A stretch of DNA of 35,791 bases from Rhodococcus triatomae BKS 15-14 (GTDB taxonomy: Bacteria > Actinomycetota > Actinomycetes > Mycobacteriales > Mycobacteriaceae): NCBI GenBank assembly GCA_000341795.1, contig AODO01000056.1:1-35791 (forward strand), in the 5' to 3' direction. How positions within the stretch are numbered: position 1 is the stretch's first letter; every line of letters starts with the position of its first letter. The notes below the pieces were generated by a model that searched no databases, was not told where the DNA came from, and saw nothing but the letters and a program-made list of their open reading frames with translations. Below are positions 34,292-35,791 of this stretch, one piece after another. Position numbers and translations under genes: made by a program.

Positions 34292-35791
34292 TTGAGCAAG
34301 AAGAACGCGCGTCGGCTCGTCGCCGGCGCGAGCACGGCAGCACTGGCGGTGGGATTCGCCGCGTCGTTCGGCGTGGGGGCGGCGTCGGCCGCGCCCGTGA
34401 GCCAGTCCACGACCTCCGGTTCGTGGACGTTCAACCGAACCATCAGCAACGGCACCCCTGCCCCGGGCGAGACGATCACAGTCACGAACAACATCCGTTT
34501 CAACGGCGGCCTCGCTCCGACCATCAGCGCGCTCAGGGACATTCATCCCGCATGTCTGACCTATGTCGCCAACTCCTCACGAGTCGAGGGCAACGGGGTG
34601 GGCACCACCACCCCCGACTCGACGACGGTGAGCATGAACGGCTCCTGGATTCGCAGCGCGGTCAACCGCGACATCAGCTACAGCGTCCAGTACACGGTCG
34701 GCGCGAACTGCGCCCGCGACGCCGCTCTGACAACCGGCGCCGCCGTCAGCGCCAACCAGAGTCTGAGCACGACGAACGCCACCGCCGGTCCGTCGCTCAG
34801 TGTTCCCAAGTCCGCGTCGACCACCGGCGTCGCAGTGTCTCCGGCCCCGCGGGTCGGCACCGCCTCCACGCTGACGGCCACCGTCACCGCGGGTGCCACG
34901 GGCACCGTCGAGTTCGCCGACAACGGCACCGTCCTCGGCACCGGAACCGTCAACAACGGCACCGCCACCTACGCCTGGACCCCCAGCGCCGCCCAGTCGT
35001 ACTCCGTCACCGCGAAGTACCTCGGCGACGCCACCTACGCGCAGTCGACCTCGGCGCCGCAGACCGGCACCGTGACCCCAGCCCCGACCGCACCCGGTGC
35101 ACCGACCAACCTCGCCGCGAACCCCGCGTCGGTCACCGTCGGTGGCACCGTCACCGTCTCCGGCAACGCCGAGGCCAACTCGACCGTCACCGTCACCGCC
35201 GGCAACAAGACCTGCACCACCACCGCGGACGGCACCGGACACTTCGCCTGCGACATCGTCACCGACGCAGCCGGCACCCTGACCGTCACCGCCGTCGCCG
35301 CCAACAACATCGGCACCGGCCCGGCCTCCGCTCCGATCGCGGTCGAGGTTTCGACCACGGTCACCACCACGGATCTCGCGGTCGCTCCCGCCCCGCAGGT
35401 CGACGCTCCCTCCACGCTGACGGCCACCGTCAGCGCAGGCGCCACCGGCGCCGTCGAGTTCGCCAACCACGGCACCGTCCTCGGTACCGCCGCGGTCGAC
35501 AACGGCACCGCTGCCTACACCTGGACACCCGGCGCAGCCGACTCCGGCCAGTCGTACTCGGTCACCGCGAAGTACCTCGGCGACGCCACGCACGCGCAGT
35601 CGACCTCGGCGCCGCAGACCGGCACCGTGACCCCGGCCCCGACGGCGCCCGGTGCACCGACCAACCTCGCCGCCAACCCCGCCACCGTCACCGCAGGCGG
35701 CACCGTCACCGTCTCCGGCAACGCCGAGGCCAACTCGACCGTCACCGTCACCGCGGGCGGCACGACCTGCACCACCACCGCCGACGGCACC
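34292..35791 (+). CDS. Secreted Ig-like domain repeat protein, 3' end outside window
   Basis: At least 500 residues, no stop before the right edge. The TTG start at 34292 is the first start codon after an in-frame TGA at 34268 and has GAAAGG 10 nt upstream. Residues 1-33 are a Sec signal peptide (LSKKNARR, a hydrophobic stretch, then cleavage near GAASA-AP). An N-terminal domain (about 35-180) has two cysteines (HPACL, GANCAR) that may form a disulfide. From about residue 192, Thr/Val/Ala-rich bacterial Ig-like modules repeat with a period of 182 residues, each holding two beta-sandwich units (STLTATV...KYLGDAT and GGTVTVSGNAEANSTVTVTAG) joined by a Pro-Thr linker (TPAPTAPGAP). Probably a surface or secreted adhesin-like protein. 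No anchoring motif is visible because the C-terminus is missing. Confidence 0.9.
   Translation, partial: MSKKNARRLVAGASTAALAVGFAASFGVGAASAAPVSQSTTSGSWTFNRTISNGTPAPGETITVTNNIRFNGGLAPTISALRDIHPACLTYVANSSRVEGNGVGTTTPDSTTVSMNGSWIRSAVNRDISYSVQYTVGANCARDAALTTGAAVSANQSLSTTNATAGPSLSVPKSASTTGVAVSPAPRVGTASTLTATVTAGATGTVEFADNGTVLGTGTVNNGTATYAWTPSAAQSYSVTAKYLGDATYAQSTSAPQTGTVTPAPTAPGAPTNLAANPASVTVGGTVTVSGNAEANSTVTVTAGNKTCTTTADGTGHFACDIVTDAAGTLTVTAVAANNIGTGPASAPIAVEVSTTVTTTDLAVAPAPQVDAPSTLTATVSAGATGAVEFANHGTVLGTAAVDNGTAAYTWTPGAADSGQSYSVTAKYLGDATHAQSTSAPQTGTVTPAPTAPGAPTNLAANPATVTAGGTVTVSGNAEANSTVTVTAGGTTCTTTADGT
34865..35791 (+). repeat. In-frame 546-bp tandem repeat in Ig-like gene
   Basis: Unit 1 spans 34865-35410 and unit 2 starts at 35411 and is cut by the window edge. 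Long stretches are identical at DNA level, for example around the KYLGDAT and TSAPQTGTVTPAPTAPGAP segments (35017 onward versus 35570 onward). Unit 2 carries one 9-bp in-frame insertion (AQSY becomes ADSGQSY). The near-identity suggests recent duplication, and more copies probably follow. Confidence 0.85.

Noticed and set aside
34577-35593. Open frame on the minus strand opposite the Ig-like gene
   Set aside because: It is a Gly/Arg/Val/Asp-rich shadow of the Thr/Ala-rich repeats; the plus strand has a signal peptide and recognisable Ig-like repeats.

Overview
The window is high-GC actinobacterial DNA, most likely from Rhodococcus or a close mycolic-acid relative. Four things point there: a mycothiol glycosyltransferase (mshA) overlapping a YbjN-family gene, the gpmA-senX3-regX3 block in the order known from mycobacteria, a mycobacterial DinB2-type polymerase, and frequent GTG/TTG starts with 4-nt ATGA/GTGA overlaps. 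I did not count base composition.

Left half (1-18674, minus strand): one giant non-ribosomal peptide synthetase (NRPS) gene starts at 18674 and runs off the left edge, with at least 6,224 codons inside. Its order is C-A-T-E / C-A-T / C-A-T / C-A-T / C-A-T / C-(A...). Module 1 epimerises its residue and module 2 has the matching DCL-type condensation domain. Module 5 has a textbook serine pocket. The A cores of modules 1 and 2 are near-identical at DNA level although their flanks differ, which suggests an internal A-core copy or conversion. The product is not identified.

Middle (18933-21782, minus strand): gpmA, senX3 and regX3, the phosphate-sensing two-component system with its usual phosphoglycerate mutase neighbour. 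A three-unit, 11-bp direct repeat matching the PhoP/RegX3 PHO-box pattern lies just upstream of senX3. A weaker half-site lies upstream of the NRPS, which is the next gene downstream of regX3 in the same direction.

Right half (21966-35791): a Tat-exported FAD oxidoreductase behind nested inverted repeats; a DinB2-like DNA polymerase IV with isoleucine at the steric-gate position; a CPBP membrane protease that is probably translated from a leaderless mRNA; a coupled set of a 25-codon ORF, a DesK/NarL-type histidine kinase and a membrane protein resembling a degenerate kinase, with no response regulator; a strong bidirectional terminator; a tetR/3-hydroxyacyl-CoA dehydrogenase operon with a palindromic operator; the mshA-ybjN operon; an ECF41 sigma factor coupled to an FAD oxidoreductase behind two TGTCACA motifs; and an exported Ig-like repeat protein running off the right edge. 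In M. tuberculosis only one gene separates the ybjN homologue from gpm1, so the genes at 21966-29891 look like lineage-specific cargo in a conserved core neighbourhood.
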